Assembly (NCBI GenBank): GCA_013329495.1
Contig: DUKC01000176.1
Coordinates: 1-10,288 of the forward strand
Length of the DNA stretch: 10,288 bases
DNA from: Thermoplasmata archaeon
Lineage (GTDB): Archaea > Thermoplasmatota > E2 > UBA9212
Reading direction: 5' to 3'
Shown here in pieces: positions 1 through 6,756 of this stretch. Numbering within the stretch: position 1 is the stretch's first letter; the number at the start of each line of letters is the position of its first letter. A program made the position numbers and the translations under genes. The notes beneath the pieces are model-generated. The model saw only the letters and a list, made by a program, of their open reading frames with translations, was not told the origin of the DNA and ran no database searches.

Positions 1-3
1 TTT

Positions 4-20
4 CTGGATCGATGTTCCAG
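4..20. repeat. Short inverted repeat downstream of the operon
   Basis: CTGGA and TCCAG face each other across a 7-nt spacer, 33 nt beyond the main hairpin. With only five paired bases it could be chance. It might be a second weak hairpin or a site upstream of the next gene. The rest of positions 1-87 shows no reading frame or RNA gene that I recognise. Confidence 0.2.
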
Positions 21-52
21 ATAGAAAATATAACTTTGGTGCAATTTATTTA

Positions 53-71
53 AAACGTGCTACGCACGTTT
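53..71 (-). terminator. Candidate operon terminator hairpin after cimA
   Basis: A perfect inverted repeat (AAACGTGC, loop of 3 nt, GCACGTTT) begins 16 nt past the cimA stop codon. On the minus strand its 3' arm runs into TTTTAAATAAATTG, a short U-tract followed by A/T-rich sequence. Eight base pairs with a triloop at the end of a nine-gene transcript fit an intrinsic terminator or an mRNA 3'-end stabilising hairpin. Archaea usually terminate on U-rich tracts without needing a stem, so the hairpin may serve processing rather than release. The same TTTTAAATA stretch also resembles an archaeal TATA box and could instead promote a gene lying to the left of the window. Confidence 0.5.
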
Positions 72-87
72 GTAAATACTTTCGGGA

Positions 88-1626
88 CTATACACTCCCG
101 TACTCTAGAGCATCAAGTATTGCATTCCAGCTCGCCTCTATGATGTTAGTGGAGACGCCCACGGTGCTCCAGGTCTTTTTGCCGTCGCTAGAGTCTATCA
201 ATACCCTGACTTTAGCGGCAGTACCACTTTTTGCATCCAGCACTCTTACTTTATAATCGGTTAATCTGATGAGCTTTAGCTCTGGATATATAGGAGTCAA
301 TACATCTTTTAACGCCCTATTTAGCGCATCTACTGGGCCATCCCCCATAGAACTGGCGATTACTCTCTTTCCATCCAATTCAAGCTCCACAGTTGCATTT
401 GCGGTGATTCCTTTATGATCCTTTTTTATCACCACTTCAAAGCTTTCGGCGTCGAATAGGGGGTTGTCCTCTCCAAGGGCCCTTTTCAACAACAATACAA
501 ACGATCCTTCCGCTCCTTCAAATTGGTAGCCATCATTCTCAAGTGATTTGACTGTGTTTAGGATTTCCTTTGTTTTTGCCAGTGATAAATCGACACCATG
601 CTCTTTCGCCTTTGACAGTATATTTCTCTTGCCAGCCAACTCAGAGATGAGCAGGCGTCTGCTATTACCAACGCTCTCTGGATTTGTATGTTCATAGGAA
701 TCAGCATTCTTCAGTACAGCATCTACATGGGCCCCCCCTTTGTGAGTGAATGCGCTCTTTCCAACGTATGGTTGATCATTCCTAGGAACGAGGTTTGCCA
801 ATTCGCTAACATACCTTGAGACCCTTGTGAGATTCTTAAGCTGGGAATCAGCAATACAGTCTAGGTTCAGCTTTATCTTTAGATTGGGGATGATGGTGCA
901 TAGATCTGCGTTTCCACATCGTTCACCATACCCATTGATTGTGCCCTGAACCTGAACAACCCCGGATTTCACTGCCATCATGGAGTTCGCAACCGCTGTA
1001 CCCCCATCATTATGGGCGTGAATTCCAAGTGGAACGGTTGTTCTCTTTTTCACCTCTTCAACGATGTTTGAGACTTCAAATGGCATGGTGCCACCATTTG
1101 TATCACAGAGCACTATGGTTTCAGCTCCTGCGGACTGTGCTGCCTCCACGGTTTGCATGGCGTAGTCTGCATTTTTCTTGAAGCCATCGAAAAAGTGTTC
1201 TGCATCATATATCACCCTCAACCCATTTGAGCGAAGAAATCGAATTGAATCACGGATCATCTCTAGGTTGTTCTCAAGAGTGGTTTTAAGAACTTCCATG
1301 ACGTGGAAGTCCCAGCTCTTTCCAAATATCGTGGCGACATCTGCACCAGAATCTAAAATGGATTTCATGCTTGTGTCCTCTTCAGCACTCACATTAGCTC
1401 TTCTGGTGCTGCCGAAAGCGGTGACGACAGCACGGTTTAACTTGACAGAACCAACTTTTTTGAAAAAAAGTGTGTCCTTTGGGTTGGAACCGGACCACCC
1501 CCCCTCTATATAATGAACTCCCAAATTATCGAGTTTTTTTGTGATTTTTAGCTTATCATTCAGTGAGAAGGAGATCCCCTCTCCCTGGGTCCCATCCCTT
1601 AGGGTAGTGTCATATATCTCTATCAT
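88..1626 (-). CDS. cimA: (R)-citramalate synthase, Geobacter/Leptospira-type CimA
   Basis: This cytosolic enzyme condenses pyruvate with acetyl-CoA to give (R)-citramalate, the first step of the threonine-independent route to isoleucine. The 512-residue protein has the DRE-TIM metallolyase barrel first: DTTLRDGTQGEG at 6-17 (Arg10 catalytic, Asp11 metal ligand), HAHND at 203-207 (His203 and His205 metal ligands) and NGYGERCGNADL at 231-242. A regulatory LeuA-dimer domain follows from about 395 to 511, with GDGPVDALNRAL at 428-439. The opening signature with YIEGGWSGSNPKD (39-51) is typical of the CimA family (TIGR00977-like) rather than of 2-isopropylmalate synthase. The start overlaps the leuB stop as ATGA and is preceded by AAAGGAG. 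Its place next to leuBCD fits, since those enzymes process citramalate. It is the last gene of the operon. The C-terminal domain suggests isoleucine feedback, by family analogy only. Confidence 0.92.
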   Translation of the reverse strand: MIEIYDTTLRDGTQGEGISFSLNDKLKITKKLDNLGVHYIEGGWSGSNPKDTLFFKKVGSVKLNRAVVTAFGSTRRANVSAEEDTSMKSILDSGADVATIFGKSWDFHVMEVLKTTLENNLEMIRDSIRFLRSNGLRVIYDAEHFFDGFKKNADYAMQTVEAAQSAGAETIVLCDTNGGTMPFEVSNIVEEVKKRTTVPLGIHAHNDGGTAVANSMMAVKSGVVQVQGTINGYGERCGNADLCTIIPNLKIKLNLDCIADSQLKNLTRVSRYVSELANLVPRNDQPYVGKSAFTHKGGAHVDAVLKNADSYEHTNPESVGNSRRLLISELAGKRNILSKAKEHGVDLSLAKTKEILNTVKSLENDGYQFEGAEGSFVLLLKRALGEDNPLFDAESFEVVIKKDHKGITANATVELELDGKRVIASSMGDGPVDALNRALKDVLTPIYPELKLIRLTDYKVRVLDAKSGTAAKVRVLIDSSDGKKTWSTVGVSTNIIEASWNAILDALEYGSV

Positions 1627-2744
1627 CCTAGCTCCTTTATTATAGCATTTCCCATCTCTGCAGTGCTTGCCATGCCCTCAAGATCCGGGGTTCTGACCTT
1701 GCCTTTCAGGATCACGCTTCTTATGGCTTTTTCGATTGCATCCGAAGCATCGTATTCTTTCAGCTCCTCTAGCATCATGGCACATGCAGAGATTGCACCA
1801 ATTGGATTTGCGATCCCTTTGCCGGCTATATCGGGCGCGCTTCCATGGATCGGCTCAAACATGCTAACTCTACCTGGATTTATGTTTCCGCTCGCTGCTG
1901 TGCCTATGCTACCCTGAATGGCTGCGCCAAGGTCTGTGAGCACGTCCCCAAAAAGGTTTGGAACCACAATCACTTCGTATTGACCTGGGTCTTTCACGAA
2001 CTGCATGGCAGCATTGTCCACAAATTGGTAATCTGTAGAAATGCCTTTGTACTCTCTTGAAACCTTATCAAAAACGTCTCTCCACAACCCATATATATCC
2101 GACATAACGTTTGCTTTATCGATTAAGGTAACCTTCCTGCGATTTTTTCTCTCAGCCAATTCAAAAGCATATCGTATGACCCTCTTCGCCCCCCCTCTCG
2201 AGATCAAACCGATTTGATAGGCGATTTCATTTTCTTCTTTTAATTCGAGCTCGATATCCATTTTGATCTCATATAATTCTCTCGATAAGTTTAATTCTGC
2301 TCTGTTTCTTTTATCCTTGAATCGAGAGCCAAGTCCTATATAAAAATCTTCAGTGTTTTCTCTGACGACATAAAATTGTATATTTTTGCAAGTCTTGCCT
2401 TTTAAAGGACAAGATAGCCCTGGGAGGGATAGTATAGGCCTGAGATTGATATATTGGTCAAAGTAGAATCTTATCTTCAGCAAGATGCCCTTTTCCAATA
2501 TGCCCGGCTTTACCCTCGGATCGCCAACTGCGCCAAAGAACACTGCATTCATATTCCTCATCTCTTCAAGTTGCTCTTCGGAAAGAGTTTCACCGCTTTT
2601 GAGGTAATGTTTTGCCCCGTTGGGGTAATAGGTCAGATCAAAGTTCAGATCATGAAGTTCACCAACAACTTTTAGAACTTTAACTCCCTCCTGCACTACC
2701 TCCGGACCAACGCCATCTCCAGGTATCACAGCTATTCGGTACAT
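1623..2744 (-). CDS. leuB: 3-isopropylmalate dehydrogenase (also expected to act on 3-methylmalate)
   Basis: This enzyme oxidatively decarboxylates 3-isopropylmalate to 2-oxoisocaproate with NAD+. With cimA in the operon it probably also converts erythro-3-methylmalate to 2-oxobutanoate. The 373 residues form a complete beta-decarboxylating dehydrogenase. Visible features are IPGDGVGPEV at 7-16, substrate arginines Arg92, Arg102 and Arg128 (VVRENTEDFY), Tyr135, Lys210 (DKANVM), and the divalent-metal aspartates Asp243, Asp267 and Asp271 (VDNAAMQ, FGDVLTD). The nucleotide loop FEPIHGSAPDIAGKGIANPI lies at 296-315. The His-Gly-Ser-Ala-Pro-Asp stretch and the RENTEDFYIG form match the LeuB branch better than isocitrate dehydrogenase. 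A homoisocitrate or tartrate dehydrogenase relative cannot be excluded from sequence alone. GGAGG stands 4 nt before the start, inside the end of leuD (13-nt overlap). The stop shares ATGA with cimA. Confidence 0.9.
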   Translation of the reverse strand: MYRIAVIPGDGVGPEVVQEGVKVLKVVGELHDLNFDLTYYPNGAKHYLKSGETLSEEQLEEMRNMNAVFFGAVGDPRVKPGILEKGILLKIRFYFDQYINLRPILSLPGLSCPLKGKTCKNIQFYVVRENTEDFYIGLGSRFKDKRNRAELNLSRELYEIKMDIELELKEENEIAYQIGLISRGGAKRVIRYAFELAERKNRRKVTLIDKANVMSDIYGLWRDVFDKVSREYKGISTDYQFVDNAAMQFVKDPGQYEVIVVPNLFGDVLTDLGAAIQGSIGTAASGNINPGRVSMFEPIHGSAPDIAGKGIANPIGAISACAMMLEELKEYDASDAIEKAIRSVILKGKVRTPDLEGMASTAEMGNAIIKELG

Positions 2745-3223
2745 GAATCCTCCACATATCTCATTAACCCCCCCCTTTGCATTATCAAGATTGCAAAAGA
2801 AGGAAATTGTCTAAAGGAGTAGAGTCTCCCATCTGTCAAATTTTGAATTCTGCCCTCTACAAGATCCACGTCCAACAGATCGCCGTTTTTTACCTCCATG
2901 GTGCATTCAACTGGGGGCAAGCACAGATTGATTGAATTTCTGTAGAATATCCGCGCAAAACTCTCAGCAATTACGCAGGATATCCCAGCACCCATAAGAG
3001 CTCTGACTGCATGCTCTCTTGAGGAGCCGCAACCGAAGTTTTTTCCTCCCACTATCATGTCCCCCACCTTTACGCTACCAGCGAAGTCTGGGCGCACCTT
3101 CTCAAAAACATGTTTTGAAAGCTCCTTTGGATCTCCAGTGATTAGGTACTCCGCCGGTATTACTTGATCTGTGTCCACGTTGTCCTTAAACCTCCATGCC
3201 CTTCCTTTCATCTTATTTTTCAT
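2732..3223 (-). CDS. leuD: 3-isopropylmalate dehydratase small subunit
   Basis: This is the swivel subunit that pairs with LeuC to isomerise 2-isopropylmalate to 3-isopropylmalate. In this operon the complex probably also hydrates and dehydrates citramalate via citraconate. The 163 residues match the archaeal and short-type small subunit: NVDTDQVIPAEYL (15-27), GKNFGCGSSREHA (60-72) and SFARIFYRNSINLCLPP (88-104). The specificity loop reads YLIT at 26-29. Methanogen homoaconitase has Arg at the third loop position to hold a carboxylate (YLRT). Ile here argues for hydrophobic substrates, as in IPM isomerase. GAGGTGA at 3227-3233, inside the end of leuC, lies 3 nt before the chosen ATG and supports it over the Met five codons in. 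The leuC overlap is 11 nt. A run of eight G occurs about 40 nt before the stop. Confidence 0.92.
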   Translation of the reverse strand: MKNKMKGRAWRFKDNVDTDQVIPAEYLITGDPKELSKHVFEKVRPDFAGSVKVGDMIVGGKNFGCGSSREHAVRALMGAGISCVIAESFARIFYRNSINLCLPPVECTMEVKNGDLLDVDLVEGRIQNLTDGRLYSFRQFPSFAILIMQRGGLMRYVEDSCTE

Positions 3224-4478
3224 GTTTCACCTCTGAAGGATCAACAATTCTTCCTTCGATGGCACTTGCCGCAACCGTTGCCGGTGAAGCGAGATATACC
3301 TCAGACTTTGCATCTCCCATTCTACCCAAAAAGTTCCTGTTGGTGGTGCTGACACATTTTTCTCCTGGCGCAAGAACCCCCATATATCCCCCTAAACAGG
3401 CACCACAGGTTGGGCCAGAGATGAATGCATCGGATTCTAAAAAGATCTCGAATATGCCTTCACGCATGGCCCGCGCGTAAACATCTTTGCTTGCAGGAAC
3501 TACAATCAACCTAACATTTTGGTGAACTTTTCTTCCTTTCAAAATCCTGGCGGCTGTGCGCAGATCTTCTATTCTTCCATTTGTGCAGGAACCTAAATAA
3601 GCCTGGTCTATCTCAACTCCACACTCTGAGGCAGGTATCACGTTGCTTGGCAGATAGGGCTTTGCCACCATGGGTACCATGTCCTTGGCAGCATAATGAA
3701 AGTTCTCTAAGTATGTGGCATCCGCGTCAGCTAAGATTGGATCATAACCTCCCCTCACTCTACCACTCAAGTAGTTGAACACCTTTTCATCTGGAGGTAT
3801 AATCCCTGTTTTAGCACCAGCTTCTATGCACATATTGGAGATCGTTATTCTGTCTGAGAGAGGTAGATTTTTAATGGTAGAACCATAGAATTCCATGGAT
3901 TTGTAGATGGCACCGTCCACTCCGATATCACCGATTATATTGAGTATAATGTCTTTACCACAAACGTATTCTTTTAAATTGCCTTCTATAATAACTTTCT
4001 GGCTTTCTGGTACCTTGAACCATAACTTACCCATAGCAAAGACTCCAGCAGCTTCTGTACTCCCTATGCCTGTTGCAAATGCTCCTAAAGCACCATAGGT
4101 GCATGTATGAGAATCCGCCCCAACTATCAACCTTCCCGGAGCAACAAAACCACTCTCGATCATTATCTGATGGCAGATGCCACCACGCCCGACTTCAAAG
4201 TAGTTTTTTATACTATATTTTCTCGCAAATTCGCGCATAGCAAATGCCTGTTTCGCTGAAGGGACATCTTTATTTGGAACGTAATGATCCGGAATCAGGA
4301 CTATTTTATTTGCAATTGGCTTTATCTTTTTCCCCAGTTTTTCAAATTCCTCAAATGCTGGTAAACCTGTAATGTCGTTTACCATAACATAATCTACATC
4401 TGCTTCCACGATTTCTCCCGGTACGACTATCTTGCCGCATTTTTTTGTGAATATCCTTTCTGCGATCGTTTGCCTCAT
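3213..4478 (-). CDS. leuC: 3-isopropylmalate dehydratase large subunit
   Basis: This is the aconitase-fold subunit carrying the 4Fe-4S cluster. With LeuD it interconverts 2- and 3-isopropylmalate, and it should also serve the citramalate branch. At 421 residues it has the usual length of the archaeal/LeuC2-type subunit, shorter than the enterobacterial one. Cluster ligands are visible as Cys298 (YLGSCTNGR), Cys358 and Cys361 (SGPTCGACLGG). Substrate and active-site segments include PDHYVP (63-68), GICHQIM (100-106) and ADSHTCTYGALGAFATGIGSTE (121-142). It is preceded by GAGG, which overlaps the stop codon of the FAH-family gene 7 nt upstream. It may use the LeuD product of the next, overlapping gene in 1:1 stoichiometry. 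The oxygen-sensitive cluster fits an anaerobic host. Homoaconitase large subunits look similar; the neighbours and the LeuD loop favour IPM isomerase. Confidence 0.93.
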   Translation of the reverse strand: MRQTIAERIFTKKCGKIVVPGEIVEADVDYVMVNDITGLPAFEEFEKLGKKIKPIANKIVLIPDHYVPNKDVPSAKQAFAMREFARKYSIKNYFEVGRGGICHQIMIESGFVAPGRLIVGADSHTCTYGALGAFATGIGSTEAAGVFAMGKLWFKVPESQKVIIEGNLKEYVCGKDIILNIIGDIGVDGAIYKSMEFYGSTIKNLPLSDRITISNMCIEAGAKTGIIPPDEKVFNYLSGRVRGGYDPILADADATYLENFHYAAKDMVPMVAKPYLPSNVIPASECGVEIDQAYLGSCTNGRIEDLRTAARILKGRKVHQNVRLIVVPASKDVYARAMREGIFEIFLESDAFISGPTCGACLGGYMGVLAPGEKCVSTTNRNFLGRMGDAKSEVYLASPATVAASAIEGRIVDPSEVKHEK

Positions 4479-4485
4479 TTTTGCC

Positions 4486-5253
4486 TCAAATTACTTTATT
4501 GATTAATACGCCAACTTTCTCCACATGAACTTCTATGGTATCACCATGCCTTAATTTTCCCACGCCACAAGGAGTGCCAGTTGCTATTATTTCTCCCGGT
4601 TCAAGAGTCATTATCGAAGAAAGATAACTTACTAAATCCTCCACCCTGAAGATGAGGTTATCTGTCGATGAATTCTGCCTGATTTCGTCATTTAAAATCG
4701 TTTTTATTTTCAGGTTATTTGGATTTGGAACTTCGTCTTTAGTTACTATCCACGGCCCATAGGACGAAAATGTGTCAAAACCCTTAGCCCTGCTCCAAAG
4801 TCTATCTTTTCTTTGCAAGTCTCTGGCGGTTACATCATTGAAGCATGAATACCCATATACATAATTCATGGCAATTTCCTTATGAACGTCTTTTGTTCTT
4901 TTTCCTATAACTATCGCCAATTCTCCTTCATACTCTACTTGCTCTGACATTTTTGGTAAAATTATCTCTTCGCCGTGTCCGATTAGAGATGATGGTGGTT
5001 TATAAAAGAACAAAGGCTCTCCGGGAATTTCCATTCCTACCTCTTTGATATGCTCCATATAGTTCAAGCCTATACCGAGGATCTTCGTGGGCTCGCTCGG
5101 AGGTAGAATCTTTACTTCTTCTAATTCTAAACACCGACGTTCTCCATAAGCATAATCGTTGGAAAAGGAGAAATCTTCAATTTCTCTTATCCTGTTTCCA
5201 TTAACAAAACCCATTCTGATATCGTTTCCCACTTTAAACCTCAATACCTTCAT
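4486..5253 (-). CDS. Fumarylacetoacetate hydrolase superfamily enzyme, substrate unknown
   Basis: This is a complete 255-residue FAH-family protein with a short N-terminal domain (about 1-50, DUF2437-like) and the FAH catalytic fold (about 55-253). Metal ligands are recognisable as Glu109, Glu111 (EYEGELAIVIG) and Asp140 (CFNDVTARDLQ). Lys157 (RAKGFDTF) and the TGTPCGVG loop at 225-232 are also present. LNYMEHIKE supplies His68 and Glu71, aligning with the catalytic His-Glu pair of FAHD1-type acylpyruvases and oxaloacetate decarboxylases. So the protein should be an active Mg2+/Mn2+ hydrolase, decarboxylase or isomerase of a 2-oxoacid-like compound. Automatic names such as 2-hydroxyhepta-2,4-diene-1,7-dioate isomerase would be misleading here. 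No Shine-Dalgarno sequence precedes it. The start overlaps the ilvC stop as ATGA, implying translation by reinitiation. Its embedding in the operon suggests pyruvate supply or clean-up of a side product, which is inference. Confidence 0.85.
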   Translation of the reverse strand: MKVLRFKVGNDIRMGFVNGNRIREIEDFSFSNDYAYGERRCLELEEVKILPPSEPTKILGIGLNYMEHIKEVGMEIPGEPLFFYKPPSSLIGHGEEIILPKMSEQVEYEGELAIVIGKRTKDVHKEIAMNYVYGYSCFNDVTARDLQRKDRLWSRAKGFDTFSSYGPWIVTKDEVPNPNNLKIKTILNDEIRQNSSTDNLIFRVEDLVSYLSSIMTLEPGEIIATGTPCGVGKLRHGDTIEVHVEKVGVLINKVI

Positions 5254-6242
5254 CTTGTGAATAATTCTCTTATTTTCTTTCCAACGATCTCTATTTCTTC
5301 TTTCTCATCTTCCTTTCTTGCCTTTTGCAAGAATTGCATGCCATTGGTGCTTTCTTTTATCCATTCTTCAGCAAATTTACCTGATTTGATATCATCGAGT
5401 ATTTTTCCCATTTCTCTTTTGCTTTGCTCATTTACTACTCTTTTTCCTCTGGTCCTTCCTCCATATTCGGCGGTGTTCGAAACCATTTTCCACATGAATT
5501 CCATACCACCACGGTAGAAAAGATCCGTAATGAGTTTGAGTTCGTGCATGCATTCGAAATATGCCAGTTCCGGTTGATACCCCGCGTCTACTAATGTATT
5601 AAAACCAGATTTTATCAGTTCGCTCACGCCACCACACAAAACTGCTTGTTCTCCAAATAGATCACTTGTTGACTCCTCATAAAAAGTGGTTTCCAGTACT
5701 CCAGCTTTGGTAAAATGCATAGCCTTCGCCATAGCCAGAGCGATATCTTTTGCCTTTCCGGTAACGTTTTGCTCCACTGCAATCAGAGCAGGGGTACCAA
5801 AACCGTCTTGATACAACTTACGAACCATGTAGCCAGGAGCCTTCGGAGCTATCATTATCACATCCACATAGTCGGGTGGCTCAATACATTTGAATGTTAT
5901 ATTGAAGCCATGAGAGAAACTCAACGTGTTTCCAGACTCAAGGTTGTCCTTTATCTCCCTGTCATACACCCTAGATTGTACTTCGTCTGGCAACAGAATG
6001 TGAACGATGTCCGCTTCTCTTGTAGCTTTATCTACGGGGAGCACTCTCATTCCATCGTCCGTGGCTCTCTTCCAAGACGGGCCTTCTCTAAGCCCTACTA
6101 CCACATCTACGCCAGAGTCTTTCAGATTCTGTGCCTGTGCTGAGCCCTGATTTCCATAACCTATCACGGCCACTTTTTTGTTCTTCAGTACATCCAAGCT
6201 CGCATCTTTTTCATGATACAGTTTACCCATTGGTTTATCCAT
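5250..6242 (-). CDS. ilvC: Ketol-acid reductoisomerase, class I
   Basis: This enzyme isomerises and reduces 2-acetolactate and 2-aceto-2-hydroxybutyrate to the dihydroxyacids of the valine/leucine and isoleucine branches, using NAD(P)H and Mg2+. From the chosen ATG it has 330 residues, normal for class I. The frame is open to an upstream ATG at 6281, but that would overlap ilvN by 20 nt and has no ribosome-binding site. The ATG at 6242 follows AAGGAGGT by 7 nt. Visible features are the Rossmann motif GYGNQGSAQAQ (28-38), His111 (SHGFNI), APKAPGYMVR (132-141) and metal ligands Asp194, Glu198 (TSDLFGEQ), Glu230 and Glu234. The cofactor loop is Arg52-Glu-Gly-Pro-Ser-Trp57, six residues instead of the common seven, so the NADPH/NADH preference is uncertain. 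The stop overlaps the next start as ATGA. Confidence 0.95.
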   Translation of the reverse strand: MDKPMGKLYHEKDASLDVLKNKKVAVIGYGNQGSAQAQNLKDSGVDVVVGLREGPSWKRATDDGMRVLPVDKATREADIVHILLPDEVQSRVYDREIKDNLESGNTLSFSHGFNITFKCIEPPDYVDVIMIAPKAPGYMVRKLYQDGFGTPALIAVEQNVTGKAKDIALAMAKAMHFTKAGVLETTFYEESTSDLFGEQAVLCGGVSELIKSGFNTLVDAGYQPELAYFECMHELKLITDLFYRGGMEFMWKMVSNTAEYGGRTRGKRVVNEQSKREMGKILDDIKSGKFAEEWIKESTNGMQFLQKARKEDEKEEIEIVGKKIRELFTR

Positions 6243-6249
6243 TTTTTTT

Positions 6250-6257
6250 ACCTCCTT
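6250..6257 (-). promoter_or_regulatory. Shine-Dalgarno site that sets the ilvC start
   Basis: AAGGAGGT lies in the 19-nt gap between ilvN and ilvC, 7 nt (all A) before the ATG at 6242. This is the clearest reason to reject the longer frame beginning at 6281, whose extra 13 residues (rich in Lys, Arg and Glu) are simply the end of ilvN read in another frame. Confidence 0.85.
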
Positions 6258-6261
6258 GCGT

Positions 6262-6756
6262 CTACTCTCCATTTGCCCCATTCATGCTTATGGCTGTAAC
6301 ACCAGTTCTGAGCAATTTTTTTATTCCGTATGCTCTCAACATTTCTATTAACTTGTCTATCCTGCGAGGATCATCAGTTATCTCTATGGTCATGGTGTTC
6401 AGACTTATGTCTACGATCTTACCTCGGTAAGCATCTACGATTTGGATGATCTCTCCCCTGATCTTTGTATCCTTTGCATTTACCCTCACCAAGCAGAGAT
6501 CCCGGATTATCGAAGAACTCTTGTGCAGGGTTGAGATCTTCACGACCTCAACAAGCTTGTTCAGCTGTTTTTCGGCCTGCTCCAGTTCTTCCTTATTGCT
6601 CATTATTGTGATGGTCATCCTGGAGAGACCCATTTTTTCGCAGGATGATACAGTAAGAGATTGTATGTTTATATCTCGCCTGGTCAACATGCCTGACATT
6701 CTGGTCAACACACCGGACCTGTTTTCCACCAGCGCTGAAATCACATGCATCTGCAT
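6262..6756 (-). CDS. ilvN: Acetolactate synthase small (regulatory) subunit
   Basis: This regulatory partner of IlvB activates the catalytic subunit and confers valine inhibition. The 164 residues match the IlvH/IlvN length: an N-terminal ACT domain (about 3-75) and a C-terminal ACT-like domain (about 80-160). Asn12 and Gly15 (ENRSGVL) and Asn30 (RRDINIQSL) align with Asn11, Gly14 and Asn29 of E. coli IlvH, positions whose mutation gives valine resistance. Valine feedback is therefore probably intact. The start lies inside the end of ilvB (16-nt overlap) and has no convincing Shine-Dalgarno site, so translation is likely coupled to ilvB. A second ATG two codons in is an alternative start of no consequence for the fold. 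Confidence 0.93.
   Translation of the reverse strand: MQMHVISALVENRSGVLTRMSGMLTRRDINIQSLTVSSCEKMGLSRMTITIMSNKEELEQAEKQLNKLVEVVKISTLHKSSSIIRDLCLVRVNAKDTKIRGEIIQIVDAYRGKIVDISLNTMTIEITDDPRRIDKLIEMLRAYGIKKLLRTGVTAISMNGANGE

Noticed and set aside
939..1513. Plus-strand open frames opposite cimA, and similar ones opposite ilvB, ilvC and leuA
   Set aside because: They lie fully antisense to well-conserved enzymes, encode low-complexity Ser/Pro/Phe-rich sequence and lack ribosome-binding sites.
6243..6281. Longer IlvC starting at 6281
   Set aside because: It overlaps ilvN, has no ribosome-binding site, and adds 13 Lys/Arg/Glu-rich residues. The ATG at 6242 follows a perfect AAGGAGGT.
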